From Pigmentiphaga kullae (GTDB taxonomy: Bacteria; Pseudomonadota; Gammaproteobacteria; Burkholderiales; Burkholderiaceae_B), in the NCBI RefSeq assembly GCF_004216695.1, contig NZ_SGXC01000004.1, forward strand, positions 1 to 64,000: DNA of 64,000 nt. Direction: 5' to 3'. Shown here one piece after another: positions 47,134 to 54,722 of the stretch; within the stretch, counting starts at the first letter, position 1; every line of letters begins with the position of its first letter. Position numbers and translations under genes: made by a program. Under the pieces are notes generated by a model. The model saw only the letters and a list, made by a program, of their open reading frames with translations, was not told where the DNA came from and did no database searches.

Positions 47134-47601
47134 CATGATTTCAAACATCGCCTCGATCTCGACCACCACGCCGTGCGGCATGCTGTTCACGCCCACGGCC
47201 GTGCGCGTGTGGGCGCCGGCTTCCCCGAATATCTCCACCATCAGGTCCGAGGCGCCGTTGACCACTTCGGCGATGCGCACGAAATCCGGCGTGGCGGCGA
47301 CGAAGCCGCGCAGGTTGACCACCGAGACGATGTCGTCCAGGCCGTTGGGCAGGGCGGCGCGGGCCTGGGCCAGCACGTTCAGCGCGCTGGCGCGCGCGGC
47401 CTGCTGGGCCTGGGCCAGATCCATGGTGTCGCCCACGCGGCCGACGTGGCGCAGCTCGCCGTTCACGCTGGGCAACTGGCCCGAGACGAAGAGCAGGTTG
47501 CCCAGTTTGCGCGCCATGCGGATGCGCGCGGCGCGGGCCGCGGGCGCGGGCGGCAGGACGATGCCGAGGGCCGACAGGCGGGCGTCGATGGAGCTTGGCA
47601 T
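47032..47601 (-). CDS. RidA/YjgF-family protein with repeat-encoded tail
   Basis: The 189-residue product has a RidA core at about residues 22-156: GNLLFVSGQLPSVNGELRHVGRVGD, ALNVLAQARAALPNGLDDIVSVVNLRGFVAATPDF, and AHTRTAVGVNSMPHGVVVEIEAMFEI. RidA proteins hydrolyse enamine/imine intermediates; longer versions occur in catabolic operons. The core ends at MFEI; the last 33 residues (from MPPLRADARPPGG) are translated from palindromic element copy 4. The start at MPSSID follows GGGAG. It is divergent from the YciI-like gene, with a shared operator-like motif between them. Confidence 0.85.
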   Translation of the reverse strand: MPSSIDARLSALGIVLPPAPAARAARIRMARKLGNLLFVSGQLPSVNGELRHVGRVGDTMDLAQAQQAARASALNVLAQARAALPNGLDDIVSVVNLRGFVAATPDFVRIAEVVNGASDLMVEIFGEAGAHTRTAVGVNSMPHGVVVEIEAMFEIMPPLRADARPPGGETGGLAKPDPRFPGPRETILD

Positions 47602-47680
47602 GGATGGGACTCCCGGTGATGACAAAGGAAGCCATTCTCCCGCCCGGGTCCATGGAGCGGGCTGATTTTTCGCGCCGGGG

Positions 47681-47696
47681 CCATAACCATCCGGTT
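47681..47696. promoter_or_regulatory. Shared operator motif, copy A
   Basis: CCATAACCATCCGGTT matches CCATAACCATTTGGTT at 49092-49107 in 14 of 16 positions, with an AACC-n4-GGTT dyad. It lies between the divergent RidA and YciI-like genes. The second copy lies between the LysR and enolase-superfamily genes, so this is probably the binding site of that LysR protein. Confidence 0.55.
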
Positions 47697-47770
47697 GGAA
47701 CCAGGGGCGAAACTGGAATGCGGCCGTGGTTGCGGGCTCCGTATCATGGCCGTTTCGACAAGGAGCGCGC

Positions 47771-48088
47771 ATGCTGTACATCATCTACCAGGAAGACCGG
47801 GACGACGGCGCGGCGGAGATCCGCAAGCAGGTCAAGCCCGCGCATCTGGAGTACCTGGCCCGGTTCGAGTCCAGGCTGGTGCTGGGCGGGGCCATGCTGG
47901 CCGAGGACGGCGTGGGGCGCACGGGCAGCGTGCTGATCCTGAACGTGGGCAGCCTGGCCGAGGCCGAGGCGTTCTCGCGCGACGAGCCGTTCCGCAAGGC
48001 CGGCCTGTTCAAGAGCGTGAAGATCTCGCGCATGCGGCGCGGCCAATGGAACCCGGCGGCCGCGCCCGCCACCGCCGAGGGCAACTGA
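47771..48088 (+). CDS. YciI-like small protein
   Basis: The 105-residue product matches the YciI family (dimeric alpha-beta barrel): MLYIIYQEDRDDGAAEIRKQVKPAHLEYLARFESRLVLGGAMLAEDGVGRTGSVLILNVGSLAEAEAFSRDEPFRKAGLFKSVKI. The His of KPAHLEYL and the Asp of RDEPF are the usual conserved pair; related proteins include muconolactone-isomerase-like and dehydrochlorinase enzymes. AAGGAG lies just before the ATG. The neighbours (RidA, LysR, enolase-superfamily enzyme, Bug) suggest a role in lactone or ring chemistry. Confidence 0.82.
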   Translation: MLYIIYQEDRDDGAAEIRKQVKPAHLEYLARFESRLVLGGAMLAEDGVGRTGSVLILNVGSLAEAEAFSRDEPFRKAGLFKSVKISRMRRGQWNPAAAPATAEGN

Positions 48089-48094
48089 CCGGCA

Positions 48095-49057
48095 TCAGGC
48101 CGCGGGTGGGCGGTGGTAGAGTTCGCCGGCGGCCTGCTTGAGGTTGTCGATCATGCGCAGCGCGGCGGCCGACAGGCTGTTGTGGGCGTGGGTGATGATG
48201 CCCACGGGCAGGGCGGGGTAGCCGATGTCCACGGGCAGCTTGGCCAGGATGCCCTGCTCGATGTCGGCCTGGACGATCTGCCAGGGCAGCGCGGCCACGA
48301 TGTCCCGTTGCAGCAGCAGCGCGCGTATCAGCGGGAACGACAGGGTTTCGACGATGCGCGCGGGCAGTTCCAGCCCTTCGCGCGCGAAGAACATATGGAT
48401 GGGCGTGCGGGCCACGCTGCTGGCGTGCGGCATGACCCATTCCTGCGCGGCCAGGTCCGCGGGGGTGGGCGCAGCCTTGGCCGCCAGCGGGTTCTGGTGT
48501 CCAGCCACCAGCACGATGGGTTCGAAGTACAGGGGGATCTGCCGGATCTGCCCATGGCCGTCCTGCTCGGACATGCGGCCCACGACGATGTCGATCTCTC
48601 CGGCCTGCAGTCCGCTCAGCAGCCTTTCCTTGCTGCCGTCCACCACCGACACGCGCGTGGCGTCGCCGCCGGCGAAGAACAGCGACAGCGCGCGCGGCAG
48701 CAGCGTGGGCAGCGCCACCATGTAGCTGCCTATCGCCAGCTTGCCGGCCGAGCCCTGGCGCAGGGCGGTCAGTTCCTCGGCCGCGCGCTTGAGTTCCGCG
48801 TGCAGCGAGTGGGCATAGCGCAGCACGTGGCTGCCGAACACCGTGGGGATGACGCCCTTGGCCGTGCGCTCCAGCAGCCGTTCGCCCAGCAGCGTCTCCA
48901 GTTCGTGGATGGTCTTGGACACCGCGGGTTGGGACATATGCAGCGTTTCCGCCGCGCGCGACAAGGCGCCGCATTCGGCCACGGTCTTGAACATCAGCAG
49001 GTGGCGCAGCTTGACCTGGGTGGTCAGCACGCGCTCGATCGATCGCTCGGCTTCCAT
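48095..49057 (-). CDS. LysR-type transcriptional regulator
   Basis: The 320-residue product has the winged helix VKLRHLLMFKTVAECGALSRAAETLHMSQPAVSKTIHELETLLGERLLERTAKGVIPT (about residues 15-72) and an effector domain. It resembles regulators of aromatic degradation such as the PcaQ/GalR group. It is divergent from the enolase-superfamily gene. The start at MEAERSIERV was chosen because LysR alignments begin there. Shared motifs at 47681 and 49092 suggest that it controls both the enolase-Bug operon and the RidA/YciI pair. Confidence 0.9.
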   Translation of the reverse strand: MEAERSIERVLTTQVKLRHLLMFKTVAECGALSRAAETLHMSQPAVSKTIHELETLLGERLLERTAKGVIPTVFGSHVLRYAHSLHAELKRAAEELTALRQGSAGKLAIGSYMVALPTLLPRALSLFFAGGDATRVSVVDGSKERLLSGLQAGEIDIVVGRMSEQDGHGQIRQIPLYFEPIVLVAGHQNPLAAKAAPTPADLAAQEWVMPHASSVARTPIHMFFAREGLELPARIVETLSFPLIRALLLQRDIVAALPWQIVQADIEQGILAKLPVDIGYPALPVGIITHAHNSLSAAALRMIDNLKQAAGELYHRPPAA

Positions 49058-49091
49058 GTGAACCTCGATGCAGGAAGGAGAGGGTGGCGGC

Positions 49092-49107
49092 CCATAACCA
49101 TTTGGTT
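49092..49107. promoter_or_regulatory. Shared operator motif, copy B
   Basis: CCATAACCATTTGGTT contains a perfect AACCA-tt-TGGTT dyad. It lies in the 116-bp gap between the LysR gene and the divergent enolase-superfamily gene, about 60 bases upstream of a TAGAGT -10-like box at 49153-49158. Confidence 0.6.
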
Positions 49108-49173
49108 TGCCCGGCCGCCCGAATGCGAATGATCGCACGGCCGGGCCGCTGATAGAGTGGCCGCATCCCTGCC

Positions 49174-50259
49174 ATGCCGGAGAATGTCTTGAAGATCACC
49201 GCTTTTTCCCTCGAACACCTGAGCCTGCCCGACGAAGACCCCAATTGGAAATTCGCGGGCCAGGCCTATCCGACCAACGATGCCGTCGTGCTGACCCTGA
49301 CGGCCGAGGACGGCACGCAAGGCTGGGGCTATGCCGCGGCCTTTCCGCACCTGGCCGCGACGGCGCTGGGGGTGGAAGGCGCCTTGCAGCGCATCTGCCC
49401 GGCGCTGGTCGGCCAGGACGCGATGGCGATCGAGGCGAACCTCGTGCGCGTGCAGGCCGCGCTGGTGGGCAACAACCCCGCCAAGGCGGCCATCGATTGC
49501 GCGCTGCACGATCTGAAGGCGCGTCTCCTGGGCGTGCCGCTGTACGAACTGCTGGGCGGCAAGACCACCGACCGCATCGCCATCTGCCGCATGCTGGGCC
49601 TGAAGACGCCGCCCGAGATGGCCGAGCGCGCGCAGCGCCTGGTGGACCAGGGCTATCGCCACCTGAAGCTCAAGGTGGGCGGGTCGGTGCGCGAGGACAT
49701 CGAGCGGCTGCGCGCGGTGCGGCGCCAGGTGGGCGACGACGTGCGGCTGGTGGCCGATCCCAACCAGTCCTACCGCGCCAAGGACGCCATCGTGTTCGCG
49801 CAGCGGGCCGTCGAGTTCGACGTCGACATCATCGAGCAGCCGGTGCCAGCCGACGACCTGGACGGGTTGCAGGAAGTCACGCGCGCCTCCAGCATCGCCA
49901 TCGAGGCCGACGAGAGCGCCTACGACGCGTCGTCGACCTACCGCCTGGCCGCCAGCCGCTCGATCAACGCGGTCAGCCTGAAGGTGCCCAAGATGGGCGG
50001 GCTGCGCGCGGTGCAGACTGCCGCTCGCGTCTGCGAGGTGGCGCACCTGGGATGCCGGATGGGCGCCAACGTCGGCAGCCAGTTGCTGGCCGCCCATGCC
50101 CTGCACCTGGCCGTGGCGCTGCCCAACATCACCTATGCCTGCGAGCTGGCCGAGTTCCAGAAGCTCTTGAACGATCCGTTCGAGGGCCTGAAGGTCGTGG
50201 ATGGCCATCTCCATGTTCCGGAAGGCCCCGGCGTGGGCGTCGTCCGCCGCGCGTCCTGA
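49174..50259 (+). CDS. Enolase-superfamily enzyme (mandelate racemase/muconate lactonizing type)
   Basis: The 361-residue product has the superfamily catalytic set: the KxK motif Lys165-x-Lys167 in HLKLKVGG, metal ligands Asp195 (VADPNQSY), Glu221 (IIEQPVP) and Asp246 (IEADES), and Lys270 in VSLKVPK. Lysines on both faces fit muconate cycloisomerase or racemase/epimerase chemistry on a carboxylate through an enolate intermediate. The N-terminal capping domain has the usual lid (KFAGQAYPTNDAVVLTLTAEDGTQGWG). No strong ribosome-binding site is visible. Neighbours RidA and YciI-like proteins fit lactone handling. Confidence 0.88.
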   Translation: MPENVLKITAFSLEHLSLPDEDPNWKFAGQAYPTNDAVVLTLTAEDGTQGWGYAAAFPHLAATALGVEGALQRICPALVGQDAMAIEANLVRVQAALVGNNPAKAAIDCALHDLKARLLGVPLYELLGGKTTDRIAICRMLGLKTPPEMAERAQRLVDQGYRHLKLKVGGSVREDIERLRAVRRQVGDDVRLVADPNQSYRAKDAIVFAQRAVEFDVDIIEQPVPADDLDGLQEVTRASSIAIEADESAYDASSTYRLAASRSINAVSLKVPKMGGLRAVQTAARVCEVAHLGCRMGANVGSQLLAAHALHLAVALPNITYACELAEFQKLLNDPFEGLKVVDGHLHVPEGPGVGVVRRAS

Positions 50260-50298
50260 ACGCGCCGTCCCCCCCTCATCTTCACTCAAGGAACGTCC

Positions 50299-51285
50299 AT
50301 GGAATTCCCCATGCTTGCCCGCCGCCCCTTCCTGCACTCCGCGCTGTTCCTGCTGGCCGCGACGCTGGCCGGGAACGCAGCCGCCCAGCCGCTGCCGCGC
50401 CAGATCCGCATGGTCGTGCCGTTCTCGCCCGGCGGTCCGGCCGACCTGATCGCGCGCAAGCTGTCCGAGCGCCTGGGGCCGCAGCTGGATGCGACCGTGA
50501 TCATCGACAACCGTCCCGGCGCCAACGGCACGATAGGCGTGCAGGCGGTGGCCAAGGCCGCGCCCGACGGCGGGACGCTGCTGTTCGCGACTTCGGGCAT
50601 GCTGACCATCAGCCCCGTGCTGTACAAGGACCTGAACTACGACCCGCTGAAAGACCTGAGCCCCATCGGCCGGGTGGTGGCCAACGGTACCGCCCTGCTC
50701 GTGGGCAAGCAGCTGCCGGCCAAGGACATGAAGGAGTTCGTCGCCTACGCGCGCCAGTCCACGAACCCCGTGCCCATCGGATCGGCTGGGACCGGCAACA
50801 TCACGCACCTGTACATGGAGCTGATGAAGGACGCCACGCGCGGCAACTTCGTCCATGTGCCCTACAAGGGCGTGGCGCCCGCGTTGACCGACGTCATGGG
50901 CGGCCAGATCGCCGGCGTGTTCGTCGACCTGCCGGCGGCGCTGCCGCTGCTCAAGGGCGGGAAGGTGAAGGCCTTGGGGTTGGTGGGCACCGAGCGCAGC
51001 CCGTCGGCGCCCGAGATCCCCACCATCGCCGAACAGGGCTATCCGGGGGTGGACGGCGTGAGCTGGTTCGGCGTGCTGGCGCCGGCCGGAATTGCCGCCG
51101 ACAAGGTACAGGCCATCCATGCGGGCATTGCCCGGGTGTTGGCCGATCCGGCCATGATCGAGAACCTGAAGGAGATCGGCTCGGTTCCCGCGCTGAACCA
51201 GCCGGCGCAGATGACCGCGCTGATGCGCGACGAACAGGCGCGCTGGGCGCGGCTGATCAAGGCGCGCAACATCCAGGTCGATTAA
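50299..51285 (+). CDS. Bug/TctC-family periplasmic solute-binding protein
   Basis: The 328-residue product has an N-terminal signal (hydrophobic SALFLLAATLAG, cleavage near NAAAQ) and Bug motifs: IRMVVPFSPGGPADLIARKLSERLG, IIDNRPGANGTIGVQAVAKAAPDGGTLLFA, VPIGSAGTGNITHLY, HVPYKGVAPALTDVMGGQIAG. It follows the enolase-superfamily gene by 39 bases and probably brings that enzyme's carboxylate substrate to an unlinked transporter. AAGGAA lies before the ATG. Confidence 0.92.
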   Translation: MEFPMLARRPFLHSALFLLAATLAGNAAAQPLPRQIRMVVPFSPGGPADLIARKLSERLGPQLDATVIIDNRPGANGTIGVQAVAKAAPDGGTLLFATSGMLTISPVLYKDLNYDPLKDLSPIGRVVANGTALLVGKQLPAKDMKEFVAYARQSTNPVPIGSAGTGNITHLYMELMKDATRGNFVHVPYKGVAPALTDVMGGQIAGVFVDLPAALPLLKGGKVKALGLVGTERSPSAPEIPTIAEQGYPGVDGVSWFGVLAPAGIAADKVQAIHAGIARVLADPAMIENLKEIGSVPALNQPAQMTALMRDEQARWARLIKARNIQVD

Positions 51286-51325
51286 GGACCGAGGCGGGCA
51301 GCCAGCCGGGCTGCCCGGGCCGCGT

Positions 51326-52078
51326 TCAGTTGCCGGCCGAACCCTTGTCCGCCGCGCCGTGCTTGGCGCGGACCTTGGCCACGTGGTCGGTCAGCAGTTG
51401 CCTGGCCAGTTCGCCGTCGCGCGCCACGATGGCCGCCAGCATCTTGCGGTGCCGCTGCACCAGCCGCTTGCCCACGGCCGGCGTCGTGTACGGATTGACC
51501 GAGCGGTACAGCACGTACGAGATCGCCTTCATGATCGACGACAGGAACTGGTTGTGCGAGGCGTCGACGATGGACTGGTGGAAAGCCAGCGATGCGGTGG
51601 TCAGTTTCTCGGGCGTGAAGTCTTCCGGCGAAGACACCAGTTCCTCGACCCGAGCCAGGCAGGCTTCCATCTTGGCGATGTCGTCGGCGTTCGCCAGCTT
51701 GGCCGCGAGTTCGGCGGCGCTGGCCTCGATGATGAGTTGAGCGTCGAAGACTTCGTCCGAACCGACGCCGATCAGCTTGAGCTGGATGGCCAGGGCTTCG
51801 ACCACCGGCGCATCGTTGCCGTTGGCGATGCGGGTGCCGCCCCCGGCGCCCGTGCGCACGTCCACCACGCCCAGCGCCTGCAACCGCCCCATGGCCTCGC
51901 GGATGGGCAGGCGGCTGACCTGGAACTGTTCGGCCAGATCGTTTTCGGAACCCAGGAAATCGCCCGGTTGCAGCTTGCCGTCGAGCACGGCTTCCTTGAT
52001 CTGTTTTTCAACGCGCATGGCCGTGGATTCGGTGCGTCCGGCGCGCCACACAGGTAGATCGGCTCTCGTACGTGCCAT
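51326..52078 (-). CDS. GntR-family (FadR subfamily) transcriptional regulator
   Basis: The 250-residue product has a winged helix (VEKQIKEAVLDGKLQPGDFLGSENDLAEQFQVSRLPIREAMGRLQALGVVDVRTGAGGGTRIA, about residues 22-86) and an all-helical FCD effector domain with metal-site residues such as the AFHQSIVDASHN segment and the C-terminal QRHRKMLAAIVARDGELARQLLTDHV. It is divergent from the dioxygenase-ABC operon. Matching operator half-sites lie at its own promoter and on the operon promoter, so it probably represses both. Another in-frame ATG lies 7 codons upstream. Confidence 0.92.
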   Translation of the reverse strand: MARTRADLPVWRAGRTESTAMRVEKQIKEAVLDGKLQPGDFLGSENDLAEQFQVSRLPIREAMGRLQALGVVDVRTGAGGGTRIANGNDAPVVEALAIQLKLIGVGSDEVFDAQLIIEASAAELAAKLANADDIAKMEACLARVEELVSSPEDFTPEKLTTASLAFHQSIVDASHNQFLSSIMKAISYVLYRSVNPYTTPAVGKRLVQRHRKMLAAIVARDGELARQLLTDHVAKVRAKHGAADKGSAGN

Positions 52079-52108
52079 TTTTTCTATTCCACCGTTCATA
52101 AGTCGCAG

Positions 52109-52126
52109 ACTGTATGAGCAATTATA
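52109..52126 (-). promoter_or_regulatory. GntR gene promoter -10 box with operator half-site
   Basis: On the leftward strand a consensus TATAAT (52121-52126) is followed at once by CTCATACAGT (52109-52118). The same ten bases recur at 52303-52312 in the other promoter. A -35 hexamer is not evident. The arrangement suits autorepression. Confidence 0.55.
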
Positions 52127-52283
52127 TCCGCTCTCATGACCTCGGGCCCCTGCCGCGATCCGGCGACCCGGGCTCAGTATAAACACTAAAAAACCTGCCT
52201 ATCTCATCAAAAAACATTACGGAATCAATGCGTTAAGCCGATCCGTAGGGCCCGCGGGCGCATCGGTCCGCCGGGAGGCGGCC

Positions 52284-52312
52284 TTGACATTCCTGGTAAT
52301 CACTCATACAGT
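52284..52312 (+). promoter_or_regulatory. Promoter of the dioxygenase-ABC operon
   Basis: A consensus TTGACA (52284-52289) and TACAGT (52307-52312) are 17 bases apart. The -10 box is covered by the palindrome TCATAC-a-GTATGA. The start codon of the first gene is about 70 bases downstream. Confidence 0.7.
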
Positions 52313-52316
52313 ATGA
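52303..52316. promoter_or_regulatory. GntR operator palindrome
   Basis: TCATAC and GTATGA are perfect complements around one A (52304-52316). Ten bases (CTCATACAGT, 52303-52312) are repeated in opposite orientation at 52109-52118. Together with its overlap of the -10 box this supports repression by the divergent GntR protein. Confidence 0.65.
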
Positions 52317-52382
52317 CTATTAAAATAACTTACCAGAAAACGGGCAAATGGAGACACATCGATACGGCTCGAGGGGCGCGGC

Positions 52383-53396
52383 ATGGCGCGCATAGTCCTC
52401 GGCCTGGGAACCTCGCACGGGCCGCAGCTTTCCACGCCTCCCGACAAGTGGAGCCTGCGGGTGGAGGCGGACCGGGCGGAGACGGCGCATCCCTATCGCG
52501 GCGCCACCTACGGCTTCGACGAACTGGCCGCGATGCGCGTGGCGGAGGGCCTGGACGAACGCGTCACGCCTGATGCCATGGCCGGCCATGCGCAGCGTTG
52601 CGCGGACGCGGTCGAGTCTTTGGCCGTGCGCTTGCGGGAGGCCCGCGTGGACGTGGCCATCATCGTCGGCAACGACCAGCGTGAAGTGTTCGGCGCGCGC
52701 CTGACGCCCGCGTTGTGGATGTATGCGGGCGCCGAGGTCGCCGACGAGCCCGTCCATCCCGAGCGCCTGGCGAAATTGTCGCCGGCCATCGCCATTTCGG
52801 CAACGGCGATCAAGCCGGCCGTGTCGTCGCGCTATCCGGGCCACCCGCAACTGGCGGCCCACCTGGGCGCCGCGCTGGCCGACGCCGGCTTCGACCTGGC
52901 GCAGTCCGACGAGATGCCGCAGCGCGGCCCGGGACCGGCCACGGGCATGCCGCACGCCTTCGGTTTCGTCTATCAACGGTTGATGAAGGGCAGCGTGCTG
53001 CCGCACGTGCCGTTCATGCTGAACACCTTCTATCCCCCCAACCAGCCCCGCGCCGGACGCTGCATGGATTTCGGCCGGGCCCTGGCGCGGGCCGTGGCGG
53101 CCTGGCCGCAGGCGCTGCGCGTGGCGCTGATCGCCTCCGGCGGGCTGAGCCACTTCGTCATCGACGAGACCTTCGACCGCGCCCTGCTCGATGCCATGCG
53201 GCGGCGCGACGAGGACTGGCTGCGCGGCATCGACGAGGCAACGCTGCAATCGGGCACGTCCGAGTGCAAGAACTGGCTGCCCGTGGCCGCGGCGTGCGCC
53301 GAGGCCGGGCTGGAGATGGAACTGGTGGACTACGTGCCGTGCTACCGCTCGCATGCGGGCACGGGCACGGCCATGGCATTCGCGGCCTGGCGATAA
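52383..53396 (+). CDS. LigB-superfamily (class III) extradiol dioxygenase-like protein
   Basis: The 337-residue product matches the LigB superfamily: ARIVLGLGTSHGPQLS with the iron-ligand-type His12, DVAIIVGNDQREVF, PGHPQLAAHLGAALADAGFDLAQSDEMPQ, and IASGGLSHFVIDETFDRALLDAM with a second conserved His. Members open catecholic rings beside the hydroxyl pair using Fe(II), and some are DODA- or MEMO-like. Sequence alone does not settle the substrate. It is the first gene of an operon with a Rieske oxygenase, an importer and an aldehyde dehydrogenase. A GAGGGG site precedes the ATG. Confidence 0.82.
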   Translation: MARIVLGLGTSHGPQLSTPPDKWSLRVEADRAETAHPYRGATYGFDELAAMRVAEGLDERVTPDAMAGHAQRCADAVESLAVRLREARVDVAIIVGNDQREVFGARLTPALWMYAGAEVADEPVHPERLAKLSPAIAISATAIKPAVSSRYPGHPQLAAHLGAALADAGFDLAQSDEMPQRGPGPATGMPHAFGFVYQRLMKGSVLPHVPFMLNTFYPPNQPRAGRCMDFGRALARAVAAWPQALRVALIASGGLSHFVIDETFDRALLDAMRRRDEDWLRGIDEATLQSGTSECKNWLPVAAACAEAGLEMELVDYVPCYRSHAGTGTAMAFAAWR

Positions 53397-53418
53397 GGCC
53401 GCGGCAAAGGAGCAAGAA

Positions 53419-54699
53419 GTGCTGTCCAGGAAAGACAACGACATGCTGACACAGGTGGGGCCGGGAACGCCCATGGGCGAGCTGTTCCGCCGGTTCTGGC
53501 TGCCGGCCCTGCTGGAAGAGGAACTGCCCGAGCCCGACGGCGCGCCCGTCCGGCTGCGGCTGCTGGGCGAGGACCTGGTGGCGTTCCGCGACACCAGCGG
53601 CCGGGTCGGGCTGGTGGACGCCTATTGCGCACACCGCCGCGCGGGGCTTTATTACGGCCGCAACGAAGAGAACGGCCTGCGCTGCGTCTACCACGGCTGG
53701 AAGTTCGACGTGGAGGGCCGCTGCGTGGACATGCCGTCCGAGCCGCACGAAACCAACTACAAGGACCGCGTGCGCCTTACAGCCTATCCCACCGCGATCC
53801 GCGGCGGCGTCGTCTGGGCCTACATGGGGCCCAAGGGCACCGAGGGGCCGCTGCCGGAGTTCGAGTGGTCGGAGCTGCCCGCCGCGCAGCGCACGGCCAC
53901 CAAGCGCCTGCAGCGCTGCAACTGGGCGCAGGCGGTGGAGGGCGGCATCGATTCGAGCCATATCTCGTTCCTGCACAGCCGCAGGGAAGGCACGGATTCC
54001 GGGCCGCGCAACCCCTATCACCAGAGCGACCGGCACCCCGTGTTCGAAGTGAGCGAGAGCGAAGCCGGGCTGGTGATCGCCGCCCGCCGCAACGCCGAGC
54101 CCGGCCACTACTACTGGCGTGTCACGCAGTTCCTGCTGCCGTTCTACACGATGATCCCGCCGGTGGGCGCGTTCAAGGAATCCAGCCGGGAGCCGTACGA
54201 CGGCCACGCGTGGGTGCCGATCGACGACCATACGACCTGGACCTGGTCGTTCAGCGCCAGCCCGGCGCGCCCGTACTCGGATCAGGAACGCGAGACGCGC
54301 GGCGGGCGCAACGGTTTCTGGGGGCCGGTCGACGAAGCCTACCTGCCGCTGCTGAGCGCCGACAACGACTACGGCATCGATCGCGAGAAGCAGCGCCACG
54401 ACAACTTCACCGGCATCACCGGCATTCCCAACCAGGATGCCGCCGTGCAGGAAAGCATGGGCGCGGTGGTCGACCGTTCCAAGGAAAACCTCGGCCATTC
54501 GGACCGCGGCATCGTGAATTTCCGCCGGCTCATGCTGCGCCTGGCCAAGGCGCTGGCGGCCGGCGAGGTGCCCGAGGCCGCGCGGCGCGGCGACCTGTAC
54601 CGCGTCCGCTCGGCCTCGGTGGTGCTGCCGGCCGAGGTGCCGGTCGAGACCGGCGCCGCCGGATTGCTGAAGGCGGCGCCCGCTGCGGCGGACCGCTGA
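53419..54699 (+). CDS. Rieske non-heme iron oxygenase, large subunit (phthalate dioxygenase-like)
   Basis: The 426-residue product has an N-terminal Rieske domain with CAHRRAGLYYGRNEENGLRCVYHGWKFD (Cys-x-His and Cys-x2-His) and a catalytic domain whose iron site is in AVEGGIDSSHISFLHS. Family members hydroxylate or O-demethylate aromatic acids with electrons from a reductase. Length and motifs are closest to phthalate 4,5-dioxygenase and vanillate demethylase types. The GTG start has AAGGAG 6 bases upstream; an ATG eight codons later is possible. No reductase gene is in the operon; a Rieske ferredoxin lies at 62567-62917. Confidence 0.9.
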   Translation: MLSRKDNDMLTQVGPGTPMGELFRRFWLPALLEEELPEPDGAPVRLRLLGEDLVAFRDTSGRVGLVDAYCAHRRAGLYYGRNEENGLRCVYHGWKFDVEGRCVDMPSEPHETNYKDRVRLTAYPTAIRGGVVWAYMGPKGTEGPLPEFEWSELPAAQRTATKRLQRCNWAQAVEGGIDSSHISFLHSRREGTDSGPRNPYHQSDRHPVFEVSESEAGLVIAARRNAEPGHYYWRVTQFLLPFYTMIPPVGAFKESSREPYDGHAWVPIDDHTTWTWSFSASPARPYSDQERETRGGRNGFWGPVDEAYLPLLSADNDYGIDREKQRHDNFTGITGIPNQDAAVQESMGAVVDRSKENLGHSDRGIVNFRRLMLRLAKALAAGEVPEAARRGDLYRVRSASVVLPAEVPVETGAAGLLKAAPAAADR

Positions 54700-54722
54700 C
54701 ACGCCAACAAGGAGGAGACACT

